From Sulfuritalea sp. (lineage in GTDB: Bacteria; Pseudomonadota; Gammaproteobacteria; Burkholderiales; Rhodocyclaceae), in the NCBI GenBank assembly GCA_030247575.1, contig JAOTRV010000017.1, positions 1-64,000 on the forward strand: a DNA stretch of 64,000 nt. The letters run 5' to 3'. The notes below the pieces were generated by a model. It was given only the letters and a program-made list of their open reading frames with translations, was not told the DNA's origin and did no database searches. This document shows, one piece after another, positions 28,675 to 37,597 of the stretch. The position numbers and the translations under genes were made by a program. The first letter of the stretch is position 1. Each line of letters opens with the position of its first letter.

Positions 28675-29208
28675 ATGAAACTCGTCATTCTCGACCGCGA
28701 CGGCGTGATCAACCACGACTCCGACCAGTACATCAAGTCGCCGGAGGAATGGAAGCCGATCCCCGGCAGCCTGGCCGCCATCGCCCGGCTCAACCAGGCC
28801 GGTTATCGCGTGGTGGTGGCGACCAACCAGTCCGGCATCGGCCGCGGCCTGTTCGAGACCGACACGCTGATGGCCATCCACGACAAGATGCTGAAGGCGC
28901 TGGCCCAGGCCGGCGGACGCATCGACGCCATATTCTTCTGCCCGCACACCAATGCCGACAATTGCGACTGCCGCAAGCCCAAGCCCGGCCTGTTCCGCGA
29001 GATCGCCGCGCGCTTCAACGCCGAGCTCGCCGGCGTGCCGGCCGTGGGCGATTCCCTGCGCGACCTGCAGGTCGCCGCCACCGTCGGCGCGCAGCCGATG
29101 CTGGTGCTGACCGGCAAGGGCCGCAAGACCGCCGACGACCCGGCGCTGCCGGCCGGGACCCTGGTGTTTTCCGATCTGGCGGCCGCCGTCGCGCATATCA
29201 CCCGCTGA
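28675..29208 (+). CDS. gmhB: D-glycero-beta-D-manno-heptose-1,7-bisphosphate 7-phosphatase
   Basis: HAD-family phosphatase in ADP-heptose synthesis for the LPS core. The 177 residues show the nucleophile motif LDRDGVIN (D7, D9) and the GmhB zinc site C89-P-H91 ... C97-D-C99. It follows glyS by 80 bases and precedes plsC by five, a standard betaproteobacterial arrangement (glyQ-glyS-gmhB-plsC). Confidence 0.96.
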   Translation: MKLVILDRDGVINHDSDQYIKSPEEWKPIPGSLAAIARLNQAGYRVVVATNQSGIGRGLFETDTLMAIHDKMLKALAQAGGRIDAIFFCPHTNADNCDCRKPKPGLFREIAARFNAELAGVPAVGDSLRDLQVAATVGAQPMLVLTGKGRKTADDPALPAGTLVFSDLAAAVAHITR

Positions 29209-29213
29209 GACTG

Positions 29214-29942
29214 ATGGCCGTTTTTCGTTCCCTGCTGTTCCTGCTGATCCTGGTGGTGGTGACGCCGCCCTACACGCTGGGGGTCATCCTCTGCCGCCCG
29301 CTGCCGCACCACATGCGGCGGCAGACGGTGGTACCGTGGGTTAACTTCACCATCTGGCTGATCAAGCATGTGCTCGGCATTCCCTACCGGCTGGTCGGCG
29401 CCGAAAACCTCCCCGAACGCCCCGTGATCGTGCTGGCCAAACATCAGTCGGCCTGGGAGACATTCATGCTGCAGGAGGTGTTCAAGGACACCGTTTTCGT
29501 CTGGCGCAAGGAGATCAAGTACCTGCCCTTCTTCGGCTGGGCGCTGGCCGCGATTCCGATGATCGAGACGGATCGCACCGCCAGCCGGTCCACGCTGAAG
29601 CGCCTGGTCGAACAGGGCCGCGACCGGCTCGAAAAAGGCTACACGGTGATCATTTTCCCCGAAGGCACGCGCTCGCAACCCGGCTCGAAGAACCGCTACA
29701 AGATCGGCGGCGCGCACCTCGCGGTCGAGACCGGCACGCCGGTGGTCCCCGTTGCGCTCAATTCCGGCGAGTTCTGGGGCCGCAACGCGCTGTTCAAGAA
29801 ATGCGGCACCGCCACGGTCAGCATCGGCCCGGCCATCGATCCCGCGGGGCTCACGGCCAACGAAGTGACGGACCGGGCCGAGGCCTGGATCGAAGCCGAG
29901 ATGCGCCGCATCAGCCCGCACCTCTACGCGGCGACGGCATGA
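29214..29942 (+). CDS. plsC: 1-acyl-sn-glycerol-3-phosphate acyltransferase
   Basis: Makes phosphatidic acid from lysophosphatidic acid. The 242-residue protein has an N-terminal membrane segment ([19 protein letters not shown]). The acyltransferase motif I is HQSAWE rather than the canonical HxxxxD, a form common in this group, and motif III is FPEGTRS. The stop overlaps the next start (ATGA). The paralogue number in the genome is unknown. Confidence 0.92.
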   Translation: MAVFRSLLFLLILVVVTPPYTLGVILCRPLPHHMRRQTVVPWVNFTIWLIKHVLGIPYRLVGAENLPERPVIVLAKHQSAWETFMLQEVFKDTVFVWRKEIKYLPFFGWALAAIPMIETDRTASRSTLKRLVEQGRDRLEKGYTVIIFPEGTRSQPGSKNRYKIGGAHLAVETGTPVVPVALNSGEFWGRNALFKKCGTATVSIGPAIDPAGLTANEVTDRAEAWIEAEMRRISPHLYAATA

Positions 29943-30436
29943 ACATGGCATCGGCGCGCAGCCCGCAACTCAAGCTCAAGCTCGACGCCAGCGGGCCCGA
30001 TCCGGCCAGCCGCTGGCACGACGGCGCCGCGCTGGCCTTCCTCGGCGGCAGCCTGCGCCTGGTGCTCGACACCAGCCACAAGGAAGCGCTGCGCGAAGGC
30101 GACACGCTCGACCTGCCGCTGCCGCCGCAGGCCACGCCGCGCCAGATCCAGGACCGTGCCGAAGCCTGGCTGCGCGAGGAAGCCAAGCGCCTGCTGCTGC
30201 AGGTCATCGAACAGAAGTCGACGCTGGCGGGACGGCGCGCGCCGCGCCTGGCGCTGTCGTTCGCAGCACGCGGCCACTGGGTCGAGGTGCACAACGGCGA
30301 TACGCTGCGCTGCAACTGGCGCCTGATCGAACAGCCGATGCCGGTCATCGAGCAGGCCATCGCCCGCGCCATCGCCGCCCTGCCGCCGGAAGGCGGAAGT
30401 CTCGATCTTTTCGGCACCCCGTTTGCCGCCGGTTAA
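29939..30436 (+). CDS. DUF45-related protein lacking the metal-binding site
   Basis: A 165-residue protein that aligns by eye with the second half of the downstream DUF45 peptidase: shared [10 protein letters not shown] / [13 protein letters not shown] pattern and the identical NWRLI block (residues 126-130). Where a true member has WGSC this one has WVEV, and the HExxH position (13 residues after NWRLI) reads RAIAA at 143-147, so all zinc ligands and the catalytic glutamate are missing. The reading frame is intact and coupled to plsC by a four-base overlap, which suggests a maintained pseudoenzyme rather than debris. Confidence 0.7.
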   Translation: MNMASARSPQLKLKLDASGPDPASRWHDGAALAFLGGSLRLVLDTSHKEALREGDTLDLPLPPQATPRQIQDRAEAWLREEAKRLLLQVIEQKSTLAGRRAPRLALSFAARGHWVEVHNGDTLRCNWRLIEQPMPVIEQAIARAIAALPPEGGSLDLFGTPFAAG

Positions 30437-30445
30437 CTCAACGCA

Positions 30446-31189
30446 ATGATTCTCGAACAACTCAAGCTGTTCCGCCTGCCCTCGCCGCCACCGGAAGCCA
30501 AGACCCGCCACCTGCTGATCGGCGGCCGCATCATCGACTACCGGCTGAAGAGCGGCGCCAAGCGGCTTTCCATGACCATCGACGAACGCGGCCTGCGCAT
30601 CGGCGCGCCGCATCGCATCGCGCTGGGCGAGATCGAAGCCTTCGTCCAGGGCCACGCCGACTGGGTACTCAAGAAACTCGGCGAGCTCGCCCATGCCACG
30701 CAGCCGCGCCACCTCACGATCAAGGACGGCGCGCGCGTGCCGCTGCTCGGCACCGAAGCCGAAGTGCGCGTCCTGCCCGGCGCCAACCGGGTGCGCTGGG
30801 TCGCCGACCTGCTGGTCCTCGAGGCGCGTCCCGAGGCCGATCTGGCGCAGTTGGCCGTTCGCGCCCTGCAGAAGCGGGCGCTCGGCCATTTCGGCCAGCG
30901 CCTGGCCCACTTCACCGGCCAGCTCGACCTGGAACTGCCGAAACTCGCCCTGTCGTCGGCGCATACGCGCTGGGGCAGTTGCAGCACGCACGGCGGCATC
31001 CGCGTGAACTGGCGGCTGATCCACATGCCCACGCACCTCGGCGACTACGTGGTCGCCCACGAGGTTGCCCACCTGCTGGAAATGAACCACAGCGCGCGCT
31101 TCTGGGACGTGGTCGGCTCGCTCTACCCCGAGTGGAAAGCCGCGCGCACGGAGCTCAAGCAGCGCGCCGCCTCCCTGCCCATCCTTTGA
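30446..31189 (+). CDS. M48/DUF45 (YgjP/SprT-like) metallopeptidase
   Basis: A 247-residue zinc-dependent hydrolase of the YgjP family. WGSC at 176-179, NWRLI at 188-192 and the zinc motif HEVAH at 205-209 with a distal ligand in MNHSARFW. No signal peptide, so cytoplasmic. The biochemical substrate of the family is not settled. It follows its metal-less relative by nine bases, which invites the idea that the two proteins act together. Confidence 0.9.
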   Translation: MILEQLKLFRLPSPPPEAKTRHLLIGGRIIDYRLKSGAKRLSMTIDERGLRIGAPHRIALGEIEAFVQGHADWVLKKLGELAHATQPRHLTIKDGARVPLLGTEAEVRVLPGANRVRWVADLLVLEARPEADLAQLAVRALQKRALGHFGQRLAHFTGQLDLELPKLALSSAHTRWGSCSTHGGIRVNWRLIHMPTHLGDYVVAHEVAHLLEMNHSARFWDVVGSLYPEWKAARTELKQRAASLPIL

Positions 31190-31200
31190 AGGGAACCATC

Positions 31201-31584
31201 ATGCGAATCCTGCACACCATGCTCCGCGTCGGCGACCTCGACAAGTCGCTGGCCTTCTATACCGATGTCCTCGGCATGCGCCTGCTGCGCCGCCACGACT
31301 ACCCGGAAGGAAAGTTCACCCTGGCCTTCGTCGGCTTCGAGGACGAGAAAGACGGTGCCGTGATCGAACTGACCCACAATTGGGGCGTCGATCGCTACGA
31401 AATCGGCACCGGCTACGGCCACATCGCCCTGGCGGTGGACGATGCCTACGCGGCCTGCGACGCGATCCGCCAGCGCGGCGGCAAGGTCATGCGCGAGGCC
31501 GGCCCGATGAAGGGCGGCAGCAGCGTGATCGCCTTCGTCGAGGATCCCGACGGCTACAAGATCGAACTGATCCAGCGCAAGTAG
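31201..31584 (+). CDS. gloA: Lactoylglutathione lyase (glyoxalase I)
   Basis: Converts the methylglyoxal-glutathione hemithioacetal to S-lactoylglutathione. 127 residues, a vicinal-oxygen-chelate fold. Metal ligands are at H5 ([10 protein letters not shown]), the E of [10 protein letters not shown] in GYGHIAL and E in YKIELIQ. The size and sequence fit the Ni-type E. coli enzyme. Last gene of the plsC run; convergent with a HIT gene. Confidence 0.96.
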   Translation: MRILHTMLRVGDLDKSLAFYTDVLGMRLLRRHDYPEGKFTLAFVGFEDEKDGAVIELTHNWGVDRYEIGTGYGHIALAVDDAYAACDAIRQRGGKVMREAGPMKGGSSVIAFVEDPDGYKIELIQRK

Positions 31585-31599
31585 CCGGCTTCCACCGCC

Positions 31600-32004
31600 T
31601 CAAAGGCGGATTTTCGCCGCCAGTTCCTTCAGTTTTTCCAGCCCCGGCTCCTTGCGCGGCCAGGTGAGATCGACGCCGTCGCCGGCGTGGCGCGGCAGCA
31701 CGTGCAGATGCAGATGCGGCACCGTCTGCCAGCCGGCCGCCCGGTTGGCCTGCAGAATGGTCATGCCGGCCGGGGCGAAAGCCTCCCGCACCGCGCGCGC
31801 GATGCGCCAGGCCGCCACCATCATGGCCCGCGCCGTGGCTTCGTCGGCGTCCATCAGGGTTTCCACGGGAGCCTTGCTGGCGATGATGACGTGACCGGGA
31901 TTGACCTGGCCGGCATCCATGAAGGCGAAGACCAGATCGTCCTCGTAGACTTTGGCGCAGGGCAATTCCCCGGCGATGATGCGCGAAAAGACGGTGGCGG
32001 CCAT
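31600..32004 (-). CDS. HIT family nucleotide hydrolase
   Basis: A 134-residue histidine-triad protein, related to HinT/Ap4A hydrolases. The catalytic triad motif HLHLHVLPR and the N-terminal VFSRIIAGELPCAKVYEDD are clear. ATG at 32004 chosen because residues upstream do not match the family. Convergent with gloA. Confidence 0.92.
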   Translation of the reverse strand: MAATVFSRIIAGELPCAKVYEDDLVFAFMDAGQVNPGHVIIASKAPVETLMDADEATARAMMVAAWRIARAVREAFAPAGMTILQANRAAGWQTVPHLHLHVLPRHAGDGVDLTWPRKEPGLEKLKELAAKIRL

Positions 32005-32148
32005 GGCGGCTCTCCGGTATCGAATACGCGACGAGTATAGCCAATGCGGCGCGGCGGAAAGTGCGAACGGCCGTCTGTTGCCAGGCAGGGAACAAAGTGT
32101 TCCGCGACCGTTGCTGACCGCCGCATGCCCCGGAGCTAGACTGCGGCC

Positions 32149-32931
32149 ATGAACCTCATTCCACCGGTATTCATTTCCCACGGCTCGCCGATGCTGCTGC
32201 TGGAACGCGGCCGCGCCGGTCCGGCGTGGCAGGCGCTGGCGCAGGAGCTGCCGCGGCCGCGGGCGATCCTCGCCGTTTCCGCGCACTGGAACGCGCGCGC
32301 GCCGGCGGTCAGCGCCGCCCTGCAGCCGGAAACCATCCATGACTTCTACGGCTTCCCGCAGCCGCTCTACGAACTCGACTATCCGGCGCCCGGCGCTCCC
32401 GGGCTGGCCGCCGAGGTGGCCGGGCTGGTTCCCGGCATCCATATCGACCGCGAGCGCGGCCTGGATCACGGCGCGTGGTCGCCGCTGCGCGCCATGTACC
32501 CGACGACCGACATTCCCGTCGTCCAGTTGGCCGTGATGCCGCAGGCATCGGCCGGGGACCACCACCGGCTCGGCCGGATGCTGCAGCCGCTGACGCGACG
32601 CGGGATATTGGTGCTCGCCTCGGGCGGACTCACGCACAATCTGCGCGACATGGTCGCCGACGCGGCCGATGGCGAGGTGCTGCCTTACGTCGGCGAATTC
32701 CGCGACTGGTTCGCCGCGGCGCTGGAGCGGCGCGATGTGCCGGCGCTGCTCGACTGGCGCCGCCAGGCGCCGCACGCGGCGCGTGCCCATCCATCACCGG
32801 AGCATCTGCTGCCGCTCTACGTCGCCCTCGGCGCCGCCGGCGAAGACGCAGTGGCGCGCACCGCCTACCGCGACTCCCAACTGGGCGCACTGGCGCTGGA
32901 TGCCCTGGTCTTTGCCGCGAAAGCTGCCTGA
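32149..32931 (+). CDS. Class III extradiol dioxygenase family protein (LigB/DODA-like)
   Basis: A 260-residue protein of the DODA/YgiD type. It has the iron ligands expected for the family: His in FISHGSPM near residue 11, His in VSAHWNA near residue 46 and a catalytic His in LDHGAWSPL. Members open catechol-type rings such as DOPA or aromatic pathway intermediates. No catabolic genes surround it, so the substrate is not predictable. Confidence 0.9.
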   Translation: MNLIPPVFISHGSPMLLLERGRAGPAWQALAQELPRPRAILAVSAHWNARAPAVSAALQPETIHDFYGFPQPLYELDYPAPGAPGLAAEVAGLVPGIHIDRERGLDHGAWSPLRAMYPTTDIPVVQLAVMPQASAGDHHRLGRMLQPLTRRGILVLASGGLTHNLRDMVADAADGEVLPYVGEFRDWFAAALERRDVPALLDWRRQAPHAARAHPSPEHLLPLYVALGAAGEDAVARTAYRDSQLGALALDALVFAAKAA

Positions 32932-33055
32932 TCGAGGCACCGTCCGTGCCGCTATCACGTTCCGAAACCCGGAGCGCCGTCCCTGGGAATGTCGTGTCCG
33001 CAAGCCCGCCACGCCCGCAGCGACGGCAGGCCGGCGCGGCAGTACCCTCAGGCCC

Positions 33056-33532
33056 TCAGGGTTTCAGGTCCAGCACCGGCGTGTCGGCGAAGGCGTCGAT
33101 CCCGTCGATCTCGACGACATTGTCCCGCACCGCGAGCACCGTGGCCTCGCTCAGGGCAATCAGGTTGGGCCGCAAGGGCGACCGCGTGGCGAACACTCCG
33201 CGCAGCGGCCGCTCCGGGTCGCCGCGCGGATGCACCTGCAGCACGGCGCGCTTTTCCGGACTGTCGTTGCGGTCGAACCAGTAGAGCACCTGGATCGACT
33301 TCAGTTCCTCGACCCCCATCAGTGCCGGCTGGTAGCGCCGCTCGATCTCGATGAAGGTCCTGCCGCCGGATTTGCGTACCCAGCCGACCGGGCTCATCGT
33401 ATAGACCGGCGTCGCACCCGGCGCCGCCGCAACCGCTGCAGGCGCGCTCCAGGCGGCAGCCATGCCGGCGAGCGCAAGCGCGACGAACTGCAAGCGCGCA
33501 CGCGCGCTGCGAGACTTCAAGACGGAAAACAT
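33056..33532 (-). CDS. Exported TsaA/TrmO-like domain protein
   Basis: A 158-residue protein whose residues 47-158 match the TsaA/TrmO (UPF0066) fold: SPVGWVRKSGGRTF, IQVLYWFDRND, GVFATRSPLRPNLIALS and the ending DTPVLDLKP. In E. coli TrmO this fold methylates t6A37 in tRNA with SAM. Here it follows an apparent Sec signal peptide (LQFVALALAGMAAAWSAPAAVAAA), which would place it in the periplasm, away from tRNA. Start at ATG 33532; the ATG at 33550 would add six residues. Confidence 0.78.
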   Translation of the reverse strand: MFSVLKSRSARARLQFVALALAGMAAAWSAPAAVAAAPGATPVYTMSPVGWVRKSGGRTFIEIERRYQPALMGVEELKSIQVLYWFDRNDSPEKRAVLQVHPRGDPERPLRGVFATRSPLRPNLIALSEATVLAVRDNVVEIDGIDAFADTPVLDLKP

Positions 33533-33584
33533 GGCGGACCCCGTCAACAATGCGAGTGCCTGTTCCGGCTGCCTTAAATGGAAA

Positions 33585-33977
33585 TCATCCGGCCTTCACG
33601 GCCAATACCGGGCAGGGAACCGTAAGCAGAATATCCTGGGCCACACTGCCCAGAAAAAGCTTTCCTACGGGCGTGCGTTTGCGCAGGCCGATGATAAGAA
33701 GAGAAACCTGCAGCGAGTCGACCATTTCTTCAATTTCCTCGATGGCGCTTCTGCCTCGAACAAACTGCTTGAATGTGGCGTCGACCCCGGATGCCGCCAG
33801 CATTTTCTCGACGCGCTCGACATCCTGAACATCGGCCATCGACGGATCTTCCTTGCTGCCGCCCGGACTGGTGTTGACCACCACCAGAGCTTCCTTGCGG
33901 CGACCGGCAATCTCGATACCCTTATCCAAGGCGGCCTGCCCTTCCGGGCGGGGCACGTAGGCAACAAGTATGGTCAC
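33585..33977 (-). CDS. Universal stress protein (UspA family)
   Basis: A 130-residue single-domain Usp. Starts at GTG 33977 nine bases after AGGGAGA; the frame is open further upstream but without family similarity. ATP-binding signature is present as GLRKRTPVGKLFLGSVAQDILLTVPCPVLAVK. Isolated, between the exported TsaA-like gene and a small Cys-rich gene. Confidence 0.88.
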   Translation of the reverse strand: MTILVAYVPRPEGQAALDKGIEIAGRRKEALVVVNTSPGGSKEDPSMADVQDVERVEKMLAASGVDATFKQFVRGRSAIEEIEEMVDSLQVSLLIIGLRKRTPVGKLFLGSVAQDILLTVPCPVLAVKAG

Positions 33978-34104
33978 GGCTATTCTCCCTGTGAGTGACA
34001 AATGGGCTGGCTGCTTGTGGAACCCGCATTCTGCACAAGTCCACGATATTCCACGCTGCAAATTCTAACCTGCCGGTTGCGCGCGCCCGACCGGCGATTT
34101 CTCC

Positions 34105-34200
34105 GGTTGCCGTCGCCCTGAGCTTGTCCTTCCGATCGTCCTGAGGCTGTCCAAGGAAGGGTGCATGGGGCATCGCCATGCTCAACCCGAACGGGAGCTT
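34105..34200. repeat. Degenerate REP-like palindromic sequence
   Basis: Fragments CCCTGAGCTTGTCC and CGTCCTGAGGCTGTCC, followed by GCTCAACCCGAACGGGA at 34180-34196, are degraded forms of the TTCGACAAGCTCAG-type extragenic palindrome seen again at 34533-34593. The intergenic stretch 33978-34299 holds no other feature I can support. Confidence 0.5.
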
Positions 34201-34299
34201 CTAGTTCGCTCGGACCGCTCGATAAAACCGGCGCGCCGGCAAGAGTCGACGCTGGCGACACGGCAACCTGGCGCGATCGCGGCTTCAGCGCGCGGAACG

Positions 34300-34482
34300 C
34301 TACTTCTTCGTGCGTGCGGCGGCACGCGGCCTCTTCGCGGTCCCGGCCCTGACCTTGGTTTTGGACCCGGGCTGCTCCTCCGGCGCCGACGGCTTGTCGC
34401 CGAGCACCCCCTTGAGCGGACAGATCCGGAAAGCCGGACACTTGCGGCAACCGGCGACGATGGCGATCGGGCAAACAGTCAT
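34300..34482 (-). CDS. Small cysteine-rich protein, conserved type
   Basis: 60 residues. The first 29 carry an evenly spaced cysteine set: C4, C12, C15 and C21 in VCPIAIVAGC-RKCPAFRICPLKG. It is followed by a basic, low-complexity tail (KRPRAAARTKK). The CxxC plus flanking cysteines could bind zinc or an iron-sulfur cluster; the function is unknown. Length and spacing suggest a real gene, supported by an RBS-like GGAAT upstream only weakly. Nothing adjacent is co-directional closely enough to define an operon. Confidence 0.55.
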   Translation of the reverse strand: MTVCPIAIVAGCRKCPAFRICPLKGVLGDKPSAPEEQPGSKTKVRAGTAKRPRAAARTKK

Positions 34483-34532
34483 GGCGATTCCTGTCGATGA
34501 ACACTTAAACGATTAGGGAAGCACTGATTAAG

Positions 34533-34593
34533 TCCGTTCGCGTTGAGCATGTCGAAACGCAAGCCAGTCGAATCAAGGGCTTCGACAAGCTCA
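34533..34593. repeat. REP-like inverted repeat
   Basis: CCGTTCG ... TGAGC-TGTCGAA (34533-34555) pairs with TTCGACAAGCTCAGCCCGAACGG (34571-34593), a long imperfect hairpin. The right arm is a motif often met between genes in Betaproteobacteria. It lies between the small Cys-rich gene and mlaF. Confidence 0.7.
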
Positions 34594-34778
34594 GCCCGAA
34601 CGGCTGGTACGTGTTCCGTATTTTTTTAAGTATGCGCGCCATGCTCGGCCGAAAGTAGTCGCCCGCACCTAAAGCGCGGCGGGCGCCGGACCGCCGGCTG
34701 CGGATTCCGTGACAAAATAGCGGCCTGACTGCGGGCCGCAATCCTTGCAGCCGCCAATTTTCAGCTGGTAATAAAGGC

Positions 34779-35588
34779 ATGACCCGGAAATCCGAAACGC
34801 TGATCGAGATCGAGGACCTTCATTTCTCCTACGAAGGCCACAAGGTTCTCGACGGCATCAATCTGCGCATTCCCCGCGGCAAGGTGGTGGCGATCCTCGG
34901 CGCCAGCGGCTCGGGCAAGAGCACCCTGTTGCGGCTGATCGGCGGCCAGTTGCGGCCCGAGCGCGGCAGCGTCCGGGTGGACGGCAAGGTCATCCATGAA
35001 CTGGACCACGCCGGCCTGTATGCGATGCGGCGCAACATGGGCATGATGTTCCAGGCAGGCGGCCTGTTCAGCGACATGAGCGTGTTCGACAACATCGCCT
35101 TCCCCATGCACGAGCTGACCGACCTGCCCGACATCGTGATCCGCGACCTCGTGCTGATGAAGCTGCAATCGGTCGGCCTGCGCGGCACGACCGGCCTGAT
35201 GCCGAACGAACTCTCCGGCGGCATGTCGCGTCGCGTGGCGCTGGCCCGAGCGATCGCCCTCGATCCGATGCTGACGATGTACGACGAGCCCTTCGCCGGC
35301 CTCGATCCGATCTCGCTCAACGTGATCGCCGAACTGATCCGGCGCCTGAACGATGCCATCGGCGCGACCTCCATCGTCGTCACCTACGACGTTTCGGAAT
35401 CCCTCAAGGTGGTCGACCATGCCTACCTGCTCTACAAGGGCAGGGTGGCGGCGGAAGGCCCGCCGGACGAGCTGCTGGCGTCCGCCGATCCCTTCGTGGT
35501 CCAGTTCCTCCACGCCCAGCCCACGGGGCCGGTGGCCTTCCACATGGAAGGCGCCCCTTACACCGAAGATCTGCGGATCAACCCGTAG
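34779..35588 (+). CDS. mlaF: ABC transporter ATP-binding protein, MlaF type
   Basis: ATPase of the Mla phospholipid transport system. The 269-residue protein has Walker A GASGSGKS at 41-48, signature LSGGMS at 145-150 and Walker B MYDEPFAGLDP. The fold is closest to MlaF by the FQAGGLFSDMSVFDNIAFP stretch. Two oddities: the H-loop position holds tyrosine (Y203 in VVTYDVSESL) and no mlaE, mlaD or other permease gene follows, since the next gene is on the other strand. It must work with subunits encoded elsewhere. Confidence 0.85.
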   Translation: MTRKSETLIEIEDLHFSYEGHKVLDGINLRIPRGKVVAILGASGSGKSTLLRLIGGQLRPERGSVRVDGKVIHELDHAGLYAMRRNMGMMFQAGGLFSDMSVFDNIAFPMHELTDLPDIVIRDLVLMKLQSVGLRGTTGLMPNELSGGMSRRVALARAIALDPMLTMYDEPFAGLDPISLNVIAELIRRLNDAIGATSIVVTYDVSESLKVVDHAYLLYKGRVAAEGPPDELLASADPFVVQFLHAQPTGPVAFHMEGAPYTEDLRINP

Positions 35589-35591
35589 GCG

Positions 35592-36625
35592 TCAGGACCA
35601 GTCCAGTTCGGCGCGCACGATGGCGGCGCCCGCCGCGAGCGCCTGCAGCTTGCCGCGGGCGCCGGCGCGCGGCAGCGGCACCATGCCGCAATTGGTGCAG
35701 CCGATCAGGCGGTGCGGCTTCACCCACTGCAGGGCCCGGCGCAAGGTAGCCGCGACTTCTTCCGGCGTCTCGATGCGGTTGCTGGCGACGTCGATCGCGC
35801 CGACCATGACCTCCTTCCCGTCGGCAGGCCGATCAGTTCCATCGGCACGTGCGAGTTCTGGCATTCGAGACTGACCTGGTCGATGCGGCTCCCGGCCAGC
35901 AGTGGAAATGTCTGTTCGTACTGCCGCCACTCGGCGCCGAGTCCTTGCTTCCACTTGATGTTGGCCTCGATGCCGTAGCCGTAGCAGATATGCACCGCGG
36001 TCTTGCAGGGCAGGTCGGCCGCCGCGCGCTCCAGCGTCTTCACGCCCCAGTCGCGGACTTCGTCGAAGAACACGTTGAAGGCCGGCTCGTCGAACTGCAC
36101 GATGTCGACACCGGCCTCGGCCAGTTCCTTCGCCTCCTGGTTGAGGATCTCGGCGAAGGCCCACGCCAGTTTCTCGCGGCTGCCGCCGTAATGGGCGTCG
36201 TAGAGCGTATCGATCATGGTCATCGGCCCGGGCAGGGTGAACTTGATCGGCCGGCTGGTAAGCAGGCGCAGGCGCCGCGCATCCTCGACGAAGACCGGTC
36301 GCTTGCGCGATACCGCCCCCACGACCATCGGCACTTCGGCGTCGTAGCGGTCGCGGATGCGCATGGTCTTGCGATTGACGAAGTCGACGCCGTCGAGATG
36401 TTCGATGAAGGTCGTCACGAAATGCTGGCGGGTCTGCTCGCCGTCGCCGACGACCGTAATGCCGGCGCGCAATTGGTCATCCACGGCGAGCCGCATCGCA
36501 TCGATCTTGGCCTGTTCCAGCGTCTCGCCGGAAAGCTGCCAGGGCGCCCAGAGCTTTTCGGGCTGGGCCAGCCAGGCCGGTTTCGGCAGGCTTCCCGCAA
36601 TGGCGGTGGCAATGGGCTGGGTCAT
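35592..36625 (-). pseudogene. Core-MetE (B12-independent methionine synthase family), frameshifted
   Basis: Reading from ATG 36625 a 301-codon frame matches the catalytic half of MetE: SLPKPAWLAQPEKLW, VQFDEPAFNVFFDEV and VHICYGYG are present. At about 35824, after MELIGL, the frame shifts. The family ending DGKEVMVGAIDVASNRIETP and GCTNCGMVPLP (a zinc cysteine) continues in another frame to the TGA at 35592. One missing base would restore a protein of about 344 residues. The lost segment contains the final zinc cysteine, so the product as read would be inactive. It could also be a sequencing error. Confidence 0.85.
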
Positions 36626-36739
36626 CTGGTTCGCTCCTCGGGGTCGGCTGCGGCGGACCGTCTGATTTGTTCGTCTGGTGTGCGGCCCGTCGCGGAATTA
36701 TCGCCCTAAAATTCCGCGCATGCCTTCCGTCGCAGGAGA

Positions 36740-37597
36740 TTGCAAGTGGGCAACATCGACCTGGAACACCTTCGCACCTGGATCGGAAAATCATGCAGCG
36801 ACGAAGACCTGATCGCGGCCCGCCACGCGCGGCTCATGGCGGCGACCGTCGATTACCCCGACGCCGCGCGCATCCGCGACGGCGAATGCCTGCCGCCGCT
36901 GTGGCACTGGATCTACTTTCTGGAAGGCCTGCCTGCGCGCGAACTCGGCCGCGACGGCCATCCGGCGCGCGGCGGATTCCTGCCGCCGGTGCCGCTGGCC
37001 AATCGCATGTGGGCCGGAGGGCGGCTGTCCTTCCTGGCGCCGGTGCGCATCGGCTCGACCGTGCGCAAGGAATCGAGCATCCGCGATGTCGCACACAAGA
37101 CCGGCCGCTCCGGCGATCTGGTGTTCGTCACCGTGCTGCACGAGCTGAAGTCGGCGCAGGGCGAACTGCTGATCCGCGAAGAGCACGACATCGTATACAA
37201 GGAGACGAATGCGGCGGGAAAGCCCCCGGCAGCGCCGCCGCCCGCGACACTGGCGCAATTCGGCAGAACCTGGACGCCGACGACAACCACGCTGTTCCGC
37301 TATTCGGCGCTGACCTTCAACGGCCACCGCATCCACTATGACGCCGACTACTGCCGCGAGGCGGAGGCCTACCCGAACCTGGTGATTCACGGCCCGCTCA
37401 ACGCCACCCTGCTGGCAGGCGTTGCCGAAGAGGTGAGCGGGCGCCGGCTGCGCGACTTCCGCTACCGCGGCCTGGCGCCCGCCCTGCTCGGCGATTCGGT
37501 CACGCTCCAGGCGAATGTGCGGGGAGAGCTCGTCGCCCTGCATGCGACGCTCGGCAACGGAACGGTATGCATGCAGGCAGAAGCCACCCTGAGCTAG
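36740..37597 (+). CDS. HTD2 / mesaconyl-C4-CoA hydratase-like dehydratase
   Basis: A 285-residue double hotdog-fold protein. The N-terminal half is FAS1-like and MaoC-like; the C-terminal half has LTFNGHRIHYDADYCREAEAYP, the dehydratase signature with Asp/His active residues, and NLVIHGPLNATLL. This family includes mesaconyl-C4-CoA hydratase and itaconate-type enzymes. Start is TTG 36740 or the GTG two codons on. No pathway neighbours, so the substrate is unknown. Confidence 0.85.
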   Translation: MQVGNIDLEHLRTWIGKSCSDEDLIAARHARLMAATVDYPDAARIRDGECLPPLWHWIYFLEGLPARELGRDGHPARGGFLPPVPLANRMWAGGRLSFLAPVRIGSTVRKESSIRDVAHKTGRSGDLVFVTVLHELKSAQGELLIREEHDIVYKETNAAGKPPAAPPPATLAQFGRTWTPTTTTLFRYSALTFNGHRIHYDADYCREAEAYPNLVIHGPLNATLLAGVAEEVSGRRLRDFRYRGLAPALLGDSVTLQANVRGELVALHATLGNGTVCMQAEATLS

